Below are positions 6,295 to 12,939 of a stretch of DNA of 12,939 nucleotides, one piece after another. The stretch covers positions 1 to 12,939 of the forward strand of contig JBHEKP010000162.1 in NCBI GenBank assembly GCA_041859375.1. Reading direction: 5' to 3'. The DNA is from JBHEKP01 sp041859375. GTDB lineage: Bacteria > Hydrogenedentota > Hydrogenedentia > Hydrogenedentales > CAITNO01. The translations under genes were made by a program, and so were the position numbers. The stretch's first letter is position 1. Each line of letters opens with the position of its first letter. The notes under the pieces are model-generated. The model did no database searches. It saw only the letters and a program-made list of their open reading frames with translations, and was not told the DNA's origin.

Positions 6295-6915
6295 ATGAGA
6301 CGCGTGATTGCTTATATAGACGGATTCAACCTTTATTACGGGCTCAAGTCAAAGGGCTGGAGGCGGTATTACTGGCTGGACCTGCATTTGCTGGCCCGGA
6401 ATCTTTTACGACAAGAACAGGAGCTGGCTGCCGTCAAATATTTCACCGCAAGGATTTCTGCAACCCCGGCAAACATGGAAAAACAAAAACGCCAGGGGAT
6501 TTACCTGGAGGCGGTGGCGTCCCTTCCGCTGACGAGGATATATTTTGGCCACTACCTTCCAAAACCGAGGCAATGCCTTAAGTGCGGTGCTGAATGGATT
6601 TCGCATGAGGAGAAGATGACGGATGTCAACATCTCCGTTGAGCTGATGCAGGACGCGTTTGACGACAGGTTTGACACGGCCTTGTTGGTGTCCGCCGACA
6701 GTGATCTTTCCGCGCCTGTCGAGTCCGTGCTTGCGCGTTATCCGGACAGGCGGATCATAATGGTGTGCCCGCCTGATCGCCAGTCAAAAAAATTGGAGTC
6801 TGTCGCGTCCGCGTCTTTTCGCATTGGACGCAAGTTGCTTCAGGACAGCCAGTTGCCAGACATTTACGAAAAGCCGGACGGTTTCGTCTTGCGGCGGCCC
6901 AGGGAATGGGCATAG
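6295..6915 (+). CDS. NYN-domain (PIN-like, LabA/DUF88-type) putative ribonuclease
   Basis: A 206-aa cytoplasmic protein of the NYN/PIN-like nuclease fold, whose members cut RNA with acidic residues that hold a metal ion. The acidic sites are D9 in AYIDGFNLYYG (6-16), the E-K-x-x-D stretch EEKMTDVNISVELMQDAF (105-122, with D110), and SADSDLSAPV (133-142, with D135 and D137). A CLKC pair (94-97) between strands could bind metal. The target is unknown. The gene sits between dprE2 and the prenyltransferase on the same strand, 126 bp after dprE2, and is visibly less GC-rich than both, which suggests later insertion. No clear ribosome site precedes ATG 6295, so initiation may be weak or leaderless. 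A divergent small-RNA promoter begins 18 bp upstream. The family is clear; the role is unknown. Confidence 0.85.
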   Translation: MRRVIAYIDGFNLYYGLKSKGWRRYYWLDLHLLARNLLRQEQELAAVKYFTARISATPANMEKQKRQGIYLEAVASLPLTRIYFGHYLPKPRQCLKCGAEWISHEEKMTDVNISVELMQDAFDDRFDTALLVSADSDLSAPVESVLARYPDRRIIMVCPPDRQSKKLESVASASFRIGRKLLQDSQLPDIYEKPDGFVLRRPREWA

Positions 6916-6952
6916 TATTTTTCCACCACAACTTTGGGAATGAACACAACCC

Positions 6953-7843
6953 ATGCCCGGGAGACGGACAAACACCCTGCTGCTGCTGCCGCGGCTGATG
7001 CGCGTTTACCAGTGGCCGAAGAACCTGCTGGTGCTGCTGCCGCTGGTTTTTGCGCAGGACATGGTGCGCGTGGAGGCGGATATCCGCGCGCTGCTGGCCT
7101 TTGCCGCCTTCTGTTTGGCGTCGAGCGCGGCCTATCTTTTCAACGACATCCGCGATCTGGCGCAAGACCGGGAGCATCCGGAAAAACGGCGCAGACCCGT
7201 TGCGAGCGGCGAGGTGGGCGTGGGCGCGGCCGCGCTGCTTGGCGTGCTACTGCTGGGCGGGGCCTTTGCGCTGGCGGTTCAGGCGGGGATGGAGTTTCTT
7301 TTTGCCCTGTCCATTTATTTCCTGCTCACCATATCCTACAGCCTTTTCCTGAAGCATGTGTTTCTGGTGGACGTGATCTGCGTGGCGCTGGGCTTTGTCA
7401 TCCGCGCCATCGCGGGCGCCCTCGCCATTGACGTGGTGTTTTCCAACTGGCTCGTGGTGTGCACCTTTTTTCTCGCGCTGTTCCTGTCGCTTGGCAAGCG
7501 GCGCGGCGAGATCGCGCTGCTGGAAGAGGGCGCAGGCTCCCACCGTGCGGTGCTGGAGCACTATTCCATCGGCTTCATTGACCAGCTTCTCCTGCTGGTG
7601 GCGGGCGGCGCCATCATCACCTACACCATTTACACCTGCTCGCCCGAGGTGGTGGAACGCATCGGCACGGACAAGATGTACCTCACCCTGCCCTTTGTTT
7701 TTTACGGGCTCGCGCGGTACCTGTGGCTGGTGCGTGAAAAGGGCGCGGGCGGCGATCCCAGCGGCATGCTGTTCAAGGACATGCCCGTCATGATCACCGT
7801 CCTGCTCTGGGTGGCCACCTGCGCGGTGATTTTGTATTCCTGA
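6953..7843 (+). CDS. UbiA-family decaprenyl-phosphate phosphoribosyltransferase (DPPR synthase)
   Basis: An integral membrane prenyltransferase-fold enzyme of 296 aa. The homologue in M. tuberculosis (Rv3806c) joins 5-phosphoribosyl-1-pyrophosphate to decaprenyl phosphate, the committed step towards the D-arabinofuranose donor. The first Asp-rich motif reads NDIRDLAQDREHPEKRRRP at residues 64-82; the added HPxKxxRP is typical of this subfamily rather than of quinone or heme prenyltransferases. The second region is YSLFLKHVFLVDV at 129-141, followed by RAIAGA at 151-156 and the cytosolic GKRRGE at 181-186. About nine hydrophobic segments can be counted (near 24-34, 45-62, 92-110, 114-130, 136-158, 164-180, 209-228, 242-260 and 277-295). 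ATG 6953 is used; its ribosome site is weak (GGGAA, 13 nt upstream). With dprE1 and dprE2 just upstream, the phosphoribosyl role is well supported. Confidence 0.88.
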   Translation: MPGRRTNTLLLLPRLMRVYQWPKNLLVLLPLVFAQDMVRVEADIRALLAFAAFCLASSAAYLFNDIRDLAQDREHPEKRRRPVASGEVGVGAAALLGVLLLGGAFALAVQAGMEFLFALSIYFLLTISYSLFLKHVFLVDVICVALGFVIRAIAGALAIDVVFSNWLVVCTFFLALFLSLGKRRGEIALLEEGAGSHRAVLEHYSIGFIDQLLLLVAGGAIITYTIYTCSPEVVERIGTDKMYLTLPFVFYGLARYLWLVREKGAGGDPSGMLFKDMPVMITVLLWVATCAVILYS

Positions 7844-7860
7844 GGCAGGGCACGGGGATT

Positions 7861-7889
7861 TTGACGGGCGGCGCGGTCCCGTATATTCT
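7861..7889 (+). promoter_or_regulatory. Putative promoter of the GH2 gene
   Basis: TTGACG (7861-7866) lies 17 nt before TATTCT (7884-7889), or 15 nt before TATATT (7882-7887). Either would start transcription about 30 nt ahead of the ATG at 7928, just upstream of GAAGGA (7915-7920). Confidence 0.45.
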
Positions 7890-7927
7890 GGGGGCCGTGG
7901 CCAATCACGCAACCGAAGGATTTCCCC

Positions 7928-10285
7928 ATGCGCGATTTTTCCCTTGACGGCGGCTGGCGTCTCTATTATTTTCCGGAGGACTCCCTCCCCGTGGCGCATC
8001 CCGACGCACTGGCGGACTCGGGCGCGCCGTGGGTGGATGCGGTTGTTCCCGGCAATGTGGAGCTGGACCTGGCGCGGGCGGGCCTGCTGCCGGATCCGCT
8101 CACGGGCGGCAACATCCGCCTGTTGCGGCCCCTGGAGTTCTGCGAGTGGTGGTATGTGCGCGACTTTGAACTGCCGGAGGATGAGGACGGCGAATGGGAC
8201 CTCGTCTTTGAGGGGCTGGACACCCTGGCCGCCGTGTGGGTGAACGGCGTGGCCGCCGGCGGCGCGGACAACATGCTCATCCCCCATGCCTTTGACGTGA
8301 CGCGGCTGCTGCGTTTCGGGGAAGTCAACACGGTGGCGGTGCGCATCGGTTCGGCGCTGCGCGCCGCGGCGCGGCAGGGCCATGACGCCACCGCCCTGAG
8401 CTGGGAGCGCCGCGAGGAGGGGTTGCGCCTGCGCAAGGCGCCCCATGTCTGGGGCTGGGACATCATGCCCCGCGCCGTGTCGGCGGGCATCTGGCGGCCC
8501 GTGTGGCTGCGCGCTCGGCCCGAAAACGCCATTACGGACCTGTATTACTGGACGGTCGCCGCGTCGGAGCGGGCGGCGGTGCTGGGGGCGCAGTTTTCCC
8601 TGCGCGTGGGGGGGTTCGGGCCTGACAGCCGGCTCCGCATGGTGTTCAGGGGCGTGTGCGGAGATCATGAATTCACCCGCGACCTGCCCCTGGAATTCAC
8701 CGCCGGGTCCGCGCGCATTGAGGTTCCCGCGCCTAAGCTCTGGTGGCCGAAGGGCTACGGGGAGGCCGCGCTGTACAGTGTCACCGCCACCTTGTATGAC
8801 GGAGACCTTCCATTGGCGGAACGCGTGGACCGCGTGGGCTTGCGGGTGGTGGAGCTGGACCGGACGCTGAAGGCGGGCGGCGCGTGGACGCCGGGGCCGC
8901 GCGGCGGCGGGGAGGGCCGTTATGATCAGCCGCCCGACCCGGAGGCGCGTTTCCTCTTTCGCGTCAACGGCACGCCCATTCAGGTGCGGGGCACCAACTG
9001 GGTGCCGCTGGACGCCTTTCACAGCCGCGACGCGGCGCGGGTGGACGCGGCCCTCGAACTGCTGGACGATTCCGGCTGCAACATGGTCCGCTGCTGGGGC
9101 GGCAACGTGTACGAGTCGGACCGTTTCTTTGACCGCTGCGACGAGCTGGGGGTGATGGTCTGGCAGGACTTTGCCTTTGCCTGCTGCCGCTACCCCCAGG
9201 ACGGCGAATTTCTGGATCGGGTGCGCGACGAGGCCGAGTCGGTGCTGCGCCGACTGCGAAACCATCCCTCGCTGGCGTTGTGGTGCGGGGACAATGAGAT
9301 TGACTACTGCTACGCCTGGGACGGGCTGAACCCCGAGCACAACCGGATTTCGCGGGAGGTGCTGCCGCAGACCGTTCACCGGCTCGATCCGCGCAGGGTG
9401 TACATTCCCAGTTCGCCCCACATTCCGGAAGGCAACGAGGCTGCCATGGCCGAACAGCACTTGTGGGGTCCCCGCTCCTACTACAAGGGGGCCTACTACA
9501 CCCACCACGGCGCGGCGTTCATCGGCGAGATCGGCTACCACGGCTGCCCGGGCGCGTCCTCGGTGCGGCAATTCATCGATGAGGAATTTTGGTGGCCCTG
9601 GCGGGACAACCCGCAGTGGAAAATTCACAACACATACCACTGGCGGCATGACGATGTGGACCGCGACCGGATCAAACTCATGGCCGATCAGGTGCGCGAG
9701 CTGTTCGGGACCGTGCCGGAAACGCTGGAGGATTTCGCCCTTGCCAGCCAGATCACCCAGGCCGAGGCGAAGAAGTATTTTGTGGAGTCCGCGCGCCTCC
9801 GCAAATGGCGCACAAGCGGCGTCCTCTGGTGGAACCTGCTGGACGGGTGGCCCCAGTTTTCGGATGCGGTGGTGGACTATTATTTCCGGAGGAAGCTGGC
9901 CTACGAATACCTGCGCCGGGTGCAGCAGCCCGTCTGCGTGATTGTGGGCGACACCGCCGGGGAGCACCACCAGCCCGTGGTGGTCTGCAACGACACCCGG
10001 AACGACGTTGTTGTCCCGTGGCGAGTGGTGGATGCGGAAACGGACGGGGTGTGCGCGGAAGGCGTGGCTGCCGTGCCCGCCGGGCAAAACTGGCAGGCGG
10101 CCCTGCTCCGGACCTACGCCTCCCGGCGGTGCCTGCTGCTGATCGAATGGGAATGGGCCGGGCGGCGGTATGGCAGCCATTATCTTGCGGGGGGGCCGCC
10201 CCATGACCTTGCCTGGTACCGGGCGTTGCTGCCCCGCATCGCCGCCCTGCCCCGGCCATTCGCGCCGGAGGAAGTGGCAACATAA
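7928..10285 (+). CDS. Glycoside hydrolase family 2, beta-mannosidase-like
   Basis: A 785-aa enzyme with GH2 architecture: a jelly-roll sugar-binding domain (about 1-195, with WYVRDFEL and GLDTLAAVWVNG at 97-107), an immunoglobulin-like domain (about 200-310, ending LWWPKGYGE at 271-279), then a TIM barrel (about 340-660). The proposed acid/base Glu is E457 in LWCGDNEID, corresponding to the GNNE of beta-mannosidases. The proposed nucleophile is E534 in FIGEIGYHG. WGGNVYESDRFFDRCDELGVMVWQDF (389-414) is the typical beta-mannosidase barrel segment, and VLWWNLLDGWPQFSDAVVDY (632-650 region) closes the site. There is no signal peptide, so it probably acts on imported oligosaccharides in the cytoplasm. 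ATG 7928 has GAAGGA 7 nt upstream. It follows the prenyltransferase by 84 bp but has its own promoter-like sequence. Substrate is unproven; other beta-glycosides cannot be excluded. Confidence 0.88.
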   Translation: MRDFSLDGGWRLYYFPEDSLPVAHPDALADSGAPWVDAVVPGNVELDLARAGLLPDPLTGGNIRLLRPLEFCEWWYVRDFELPEDEDGEWDLVFEGLDTLAAVWVNGVAAGGADNMLIPHAFDVTRLLRFGEVNTVAVRIGSALRAAARQGHDATALSWERREEGLRLRKAPHVWGWDIMPRAVSAGIWRPVWLRARPENAITDLYYWTVAASERAAVLGAQFSLRVGGFGPDSRLRMVFRGVCGDHEFTRDLPLEFTAGSARIEVPAPKLWWPKGYGEAALYSVTATLYDGDLPLAERVDRVGLRVVELDRTLKAGGAWTPGPRGGGEGRYDQPPDPEARFLFRVNGTPIQVRGTNWVPLDAFHSRDAARVDAALELLDDSGCNMVRCWGGNVYESDRFFDRCDELGVMVWQDFAFACCRYPQDGEFLDRVRDEAESVLRRLRNHPSLALWCGDNEIDYCYAWDGLNPEHNRISREVLPQTVHRLDPRRVYIPSSPHIPEGNEAAMAEQHLWGPRSYYKGAYYTHHGAAFIGEIGYHGCPGASSVRQFIDEEFWWPWRDNPQWKIHNTYHWRHDDVDRDRIKLMADQVRELFGTVPETLEDFALASQITQAEAKKYFVESARLRKWRTSGVLWWNLLDGWPQFSDAVVDYYFRRKLAYEYLRRVQQPVCVIVGDTAGEHHQPVVVCNDTRNDVVVPWRVVDAETDGVCAEGVAAVPAGQNWQAALLRTYASRRCLLLIEWEWAGRRYGSHYLAGGPPHDLAWYRALLPRIAALPRPFAPEEVAT

Positions 10286-10304
10286 ACCGCGCCCCGGTTA
10301 ATTG

Positions 10305-10336
10305 TTGACACATTTTCCAATAAAGGCTTGTATAAT
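10305..10336 (+). promoter_or_regulatory. Putative promoter of the FG-GAP lipoprotein gene
   Basis: Perfect TTGACA (10305-10310) and perfect TATAAT (10331-10336) hexamers occur in this short A/T-rich gap, but the spacer is 20 nt, longer than optimal. Start near 10343 would give a leader of about 88 nt. The spacing may mean that only the -10 is used, or that an activator helps. Confidence 0.45.
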
Positions 10337-10430
10337 GGAGAAAATGCCGCTACCATAATGGCTTGAGATGGAGGGCGGCGGCCGGTGTTTTGCCGTGTGT
10401 CCGTTTTGGGCACGTTCAGGAGCAAAGGTC

Positions 10431-12680
10431 ATGAAACGGGTTTTCTTTTCCAAAATGGGCGCGTGCTGCGCGGCCCTTGTCTCCGCGGTGTTGTTGGCGG
10501 GCTGCCCCGACAGCGGGGAGGGGCCGGGTCCATACACCAACGCGGCGGTGCGCCTTTTCCAAAGCAGGCTGGTGTACGCCGTGGCCGGGCAGGCCATTGA
10601 CTCGGCGGTGGCCGATTTCAACGGGGACGGCAGGCCCGACATCGCCGCCATCAACCGCGACCAGGGAAACGTGTCGGTGCTTCTCGGCGCGGCCGGGGGC
10701 GGCTTTGGGGGTGCGGAGAATTATGACGCTGGGGCCTCGCCGAGCGCGGTCACCACGCTGGACGCGGACATGAACGGGACGGCGGATCTCGCCGTAACCG
10801 CCGAGACGAACAACCAGGTTTCTGTGCTCCTTGGCGCGGGGGACGGCACCTTCACGGCCGGCACCGCCGTGACCCTGACGGCCAATTCGGTGCCGCGTGC
10901 GGTGGCCGCGGGCGACCTGAACGGCGACGGCAGGCCGGATCTGGTGACCGCCGACAGCGGCAGAAACGGAATCACGGTGCTCCTTGGCGCGGGCGACGGC
11001 ACCTTTGACGACGCGCGGGTCTTCGACGCGGGCGCGGGGCCGCGCTGGGTGACCCTGGCGGACGTGAACGCGGACGGCACGCCGGACGTGATCACGGCAA
11101 ACCGCAACGACAACACCCTGTCCCTGTTCATCAACGAGGGCGCGAACCTGAAGGACCCCGTGGCGCTGGCCGTGGGCGCGGCGCCCCGCGCGGTGGCCGC
11201 CGCCGACTTCAACAGGGACGGCAAACCCGATCTCGCGGTGTCCAACGCCGGTTCAGCGGACATCTCCCTGCTGATCAACCTGGGCGGCGGCGCTTTTGCC
11301 GCGCAGGTGAAGACAAACACCGGCCAGCTCCCCGCGCGCCTTGCCGCGGGCGACTTCAACAAGGACGGCAATCCGGACCTGGCCACGCTGCTCTTTGCGG
11401 CGGGCGAGTCCGAGCCCCTCGGCGTGATTGCGGTGATGAACGGCAACGGCGCCGGTGGTTTCGGACCCATGGCCTTTTTTGGCGCGGGCGCCCAGGCCCT
11501 CGGCATGACGATGGCGGACGTGGACGCGGACGGCAACCAGGATTTTGTCGTGGCCGACGCGGGCACCGCCACGGTTTCGCTGCTCCTTGGCCGGGGGGAC
11601 GGGCGCTTCCAGACGGATCAGCGCTTTCCCGCGGGGGCCTCGCCCCGCTGCGCCGCCGCCGCCGACTTCAACGGCGATTCAAAGGCCGATTTGGCGGTGG
11701 GCAATCTTGACGGTTCGAACGTGATGATTTTCACCGGCGACGGCGCGGGCGTGCTCACCCGGCTCCCGGGGGTGCTGGCGCTTCCCGGCAAGCCGCGCGA
11801 CCTGGCCGCCGCGGACTTCAACAAGGACGGCAAGGCGGACCTGGCCGTGGCGTGCATTGAAAGCGCGGGCGTGTCCATTTTCATCGGCCAGGGCAACGGC
11901 ACCTTCACCGCCCGGCCGCTGGTGGCCGTGCAGCCCGCGGGCTCCCAGTACCAGCCGCAGGTGCGCTCCCTCGCGGTGGCGGATGTGAACGGCGACGGCA
12001 GCCTGGACCTTGCGACGGGCAACACCGGCGCCGACAGCGTGTCCGTGATGCTGGGCGCGGGCACCGGCGCCTTCGGCGCGCCGAATGTGGTGGAAAAACA
12101 GAGCTATCCCCTGTGCGTCGAGCTTGCCGAGATCAACGGCGACGGCAGGATGGACCTGGTTTTTGTCAGCACCCGCGATCCGGAAAAGCCGAGCGACGAG
12201 GCCGCCCCGAGGGTGGTCCGCTTTTTCGGCAACGGCGACGGCACCTTTGATCCCGAATCGGAAAAACGCTACGCCACCGGCGGCGGCCCCGGCGACATGT
12301 CCGTGGGTGATGTGACCGGCGGCGCGGCGGACGCGGTCACCAGCCACTCCGGGGACGACGGCATTTACCTGCTCACGGGCACCAAGGGCGGCGACTTTTC
12401 CGCGGGCAAGAAGATTCTCACCGGCCAGAGCCCCGTGGGTGTGATCACGGCGGACCTGAACGCGGACGGGAAGGGCGACATTCTCACCACCCATGCGGGC
12501 GGCTACTGCGTGGTGCGCCTGGGCCGGGGCGGCGGCAAGTTTGACGGGCTCAACCATTTCCTCTCCGGCGAGCTGCCGAACGCAAGCATCCTCGCTGACC
12601 TGAACGGCGACGGCGGCGCGGATTTGATCACCCTCAACAAGGGCACTTCGGATATTTCGGTGGTTCTTGCCAACCGCTGA
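10431..12680 (+). CDS. Outer-membrane-type lipoprotein of 14 FG-GAP/VCBS repeats
   Basis: The 749-aa product begins with a lipoprotein signal (MKRVFFSKMG, a hydrophobic stretch, then LAGC with C25). Residue +2 is Pro, not Asp, so outer-membrane sorting is expected. The rest is repeats of about 51 aa with the calcium-binding D-x-N-x-D-G-x-x-D loop, from DFNGDGRPD (62) to DLNGDGGAD (723). I count 14: two are degenerate (repeat 2, DADMNGTAD; repeat 12, DVTGGAAD) and repeat 8 has DFNGDSKAD. Fourteen blades suit two seven-bladed beta-propellers, as in integrin-alpha-like folds. Such proteins usually serve in surface binding or adhesion; no enzymatic motif is visible. ATG 10431 is preferred over ATG 10368 because AGGAG (10418-10422) lies 8 nt upstream and the lipoprotein signal starts there. 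Confidence 0.9.
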   Translation: MKRVFFSKMGACCAALVSAVLLAGCPDSGEGPGPYTNAAVRLFQSRLVYAVAGQAIDSAVADFNGDGRPDIAAINRDQGNVSVLLGAAGGGFGGAENYDAGASPSAVTTLDADMNGTADLAVTAETNNQVSVLLGAGDGTFTAGTAVTLTANSVPRAVAAGDLNGDGRPDLVTADSGRNGITVLLGAGDGTFDDARVFDAGAGPRWVTLADVNADGTPDVITANRNDNTLSLFINEGANLKDPVALAVGAAPRAVAAADFNRDGKPDLAVSNAGSADISLLINLGGGAFAAQVKTNTGQLPARLAAGDFNKDGNPDLATLLFAAGESEPLGVIAVMNGNGAGGFGPMAFFGAGAQALGMTMADVDADGNQDFVVADAGTATVSLLLGRGDGRFQTDQRFPAGASPRCAAAADFNGDSKADLAVGNLDGSNVMIFTGDGAGVLTRLPGVLALPGKPRDLAAADFNKDGKADLAVACIESAGVSIFIGQGNGTFTARPLVAVQPAGSQYQPQVRSLAVADVNGDGSLDLATGNTGADSVSVMLGAGTGAFGAPNVVEKQSYPLCVELAEINGDGRMDLVFVSTRDPEKPSDEAAPRVVRFFGNGDGTFDPESEKRYATGGGPGDMSVGDVTGGAADAVTSHSGDDGIYLLTGTKGGDFSAGKKILTGQSPVGVITADLNADGKGDILTTHAGGYCVVRLGRGGGKFDGLNHFLSGELPNASILADLNGDGGADLITLNKGTSDISVVLANR
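10614..12623 (+). repeat. Tandem FG-GAP blade-coding repeats (14 copies, about 153 bp each)
   Basis: The calcium-loop codons recur at near-regular spacing through the lipoprotein gene. Some copies are also close at DNA level: the segment around CTCCTTGGCGCGGG(G/C)GACGGC occurs at about 10828 and again at about 10980, which suggests fairly recent blade duplication or gene conversion. Confidence 0.75.
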
Positions 12681-12696
12681 CGCGCGCGGCGCTCCC

Positions 12697-12737
12697 CGGG
12701 GCGGCGGGACCTTCACGGCCCCGCCGCCCCGTTTTTT
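12697..12737 (+). terminator. Rho-independent terminator after the lipoprotein gene
   Basis: A 12-bp perfect GC stem pairs CGGGGCGGCGGG (12697-12708) with CCCGCCGCCCCG (12720-12731) around an 11-nt loop. TTTTTT follows at 12732-12737, 17 nt beyond the stop codon for the stem start. Confidence 0.92.
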
Positions 12738-12788
12738 CCGGCTCCCCCCGCATCCGTTTCACCCAATAAAGACGGGCGTAAAACCCGC

Positions 12789-12816
12789 TTGCATTCTCCG
12801 GTTTTCGTGGTACAAT
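12789..12816 (+). promoter_or_regulatory. Putative extended -10 promoter at the right end
   Basis: TTGCAT (12789-12794), 16 nt, then TACAAT (12811-12816, 5 of 6), with an upstream TGG that gives the extended -10 form TGnTACAAT. Transcription would start near 12823, at the edge of the large inverted repeat. Confidence 0.5.
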
Positions 12817-12828
12817 TCTGTTGGGTCT

Positions 12829-12896
12829 GATGTCCGTGACGGTTGCGGCGGACGTGAAGTTGGAGGAGCTTCGGGGCCGCATCCGTCAGGGACATC
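12829..12896 (+). other. Large imperfect inverted repeat, possible structured leader or RNA
   Basis: The arms 12829-12849 and 12876-12896 pair at 19 of 21 positions; the mismatches are G12836 with G12889 and T12843 with T12882. The 26-nt loop has a small inner stem, GAAG / CTTC (12856-12859 and 12869-12872), that encloses GGAGGAG (12862-12868), a Shine-Dalgarno-like sequence. It starts only about 6 nt after the predicted transcription start. A tight CCGCGGA / TCCGCGG hairpin follows at 12919-12934. I do not recognise a known RNA family. An ATG frame from 12830 is open to the window end, so part of a coding region is the alternative. Confidence 0.4.
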
Positions 12897-12939
12897 GCCC
12901 GGGGACGCGCGGCGCCGACCGCGGAAATCCGCGGCGGTG

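Noticed and set aside
7247..10204. A 985-codon open frame on the - strand opposite the prenyltransferase and GH2 genes
   Set aside because: It lies antisense to two clear family matches, its product is low-complexity (Arg, His, Pro, Ala, Val), and it arises from GC-rich third positions.
10285..10299. AACCG/CGGTT hairpin after the GH2 stop codon as a terminator
   Set aside because: Only five pairs and no T-tract; the + strand transcript could read on into the lipoprotein gene.
11679..12716. A 345-codon open frame on the - strand opposite the FG-GAP gene
   Set aside because: It mirrors the repeat structure of the real gene and runs through the terminator; shadow frame.
12830..12939. Possible partial gene starting at ATG 12830, open to the window end
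   Set aside because: It has no clear ribosome site, its first codons coincide with a large inverted repeat, and the product is not recognised; kept only as an alternative for that region.

Overview
This is a GC-rich bacterial chromosomal window. I read it as a Gram-negative bacterium outside the Actinobacteria: there is a lipobox lipoprotein without an inner-membrane retention Asp, a GspE/PilB-type secretion ATPase, and sigma70-like promoters. I cannot place it more precisely. A planctomycete-like or Hydrogenedentes-like lineage would fit the GC content and the gene mix, but that is only a guess. I see no insertion sequence, phage gene, tRNA, rRNA or CRISPR array.

Left part (1-1933): the last codons of guaA (+) converge on dnaN (-) across a shared bidirectional terminator. 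Upstream of dnaN lies a gene-free AT-rich region of about 670 bp. It holds many DnaA-box-like 9-mers, an A/T-rich unwinding-type stretch, two perfect hairpins and parS-like half-sites. This is very likely the chromosomal replication origin (oriC). dnaA itself is not in the window.

Middle (1934-7843): a GspE/PilB-family ATPase gene (-) is divergent from a gene cluster (+) with homologues of the three mycobacterial proteins that make the lipid-linked D-arabinofuranose donor. These are DprE1 (461 aa, same length as the M. tuberculosis protein), DprE2, and the UbiA-family 5-phosphoribosyl-1-pyrophosphate:polyprenyl-phosphate transferase. dprE1 and dprE2 overlap by 8 bp. Between dprE2 and the transferase sits a NYN-domain (PIN-like) nuclease gene of lower GC. 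Just ahead of that gene, on the opposite strand, is a compact unit of TTGACA-N17-GATAAT promoter, two perfect hairpins and a U-tract, which looks like a gene for a small RNA of about 60 nt.

Right part (7928-12680): a cytoplasmic GH2 beta-mannosidase-like enzyme (785 aa), then a 749-aa lipoprotein made almost wholly of 14 FG-GAP/VCBS calcium-binding blades, closed by a strong terminator. The last 200 bp contain a promoter-like sequence followed by a 21-bp inverted repeat with 19 pairs matched, which may be the start of a structured RNA or leader that continues past the window.

How the genes may work together: the UbiA-family enzyme would load phosphoribose onto polyprenyl phosphate, and DprE1/DprE2 would epimerise the sugar at C2 to give polyprenyl-phospho-arabinose for extracytoplasmic glycosylation. 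The phosphatase and the arabinosyltransferase are not in the window. The neighbouring pilus/secretion ATPase allows, but does not prove, a link to pilin or surface glycosylation.
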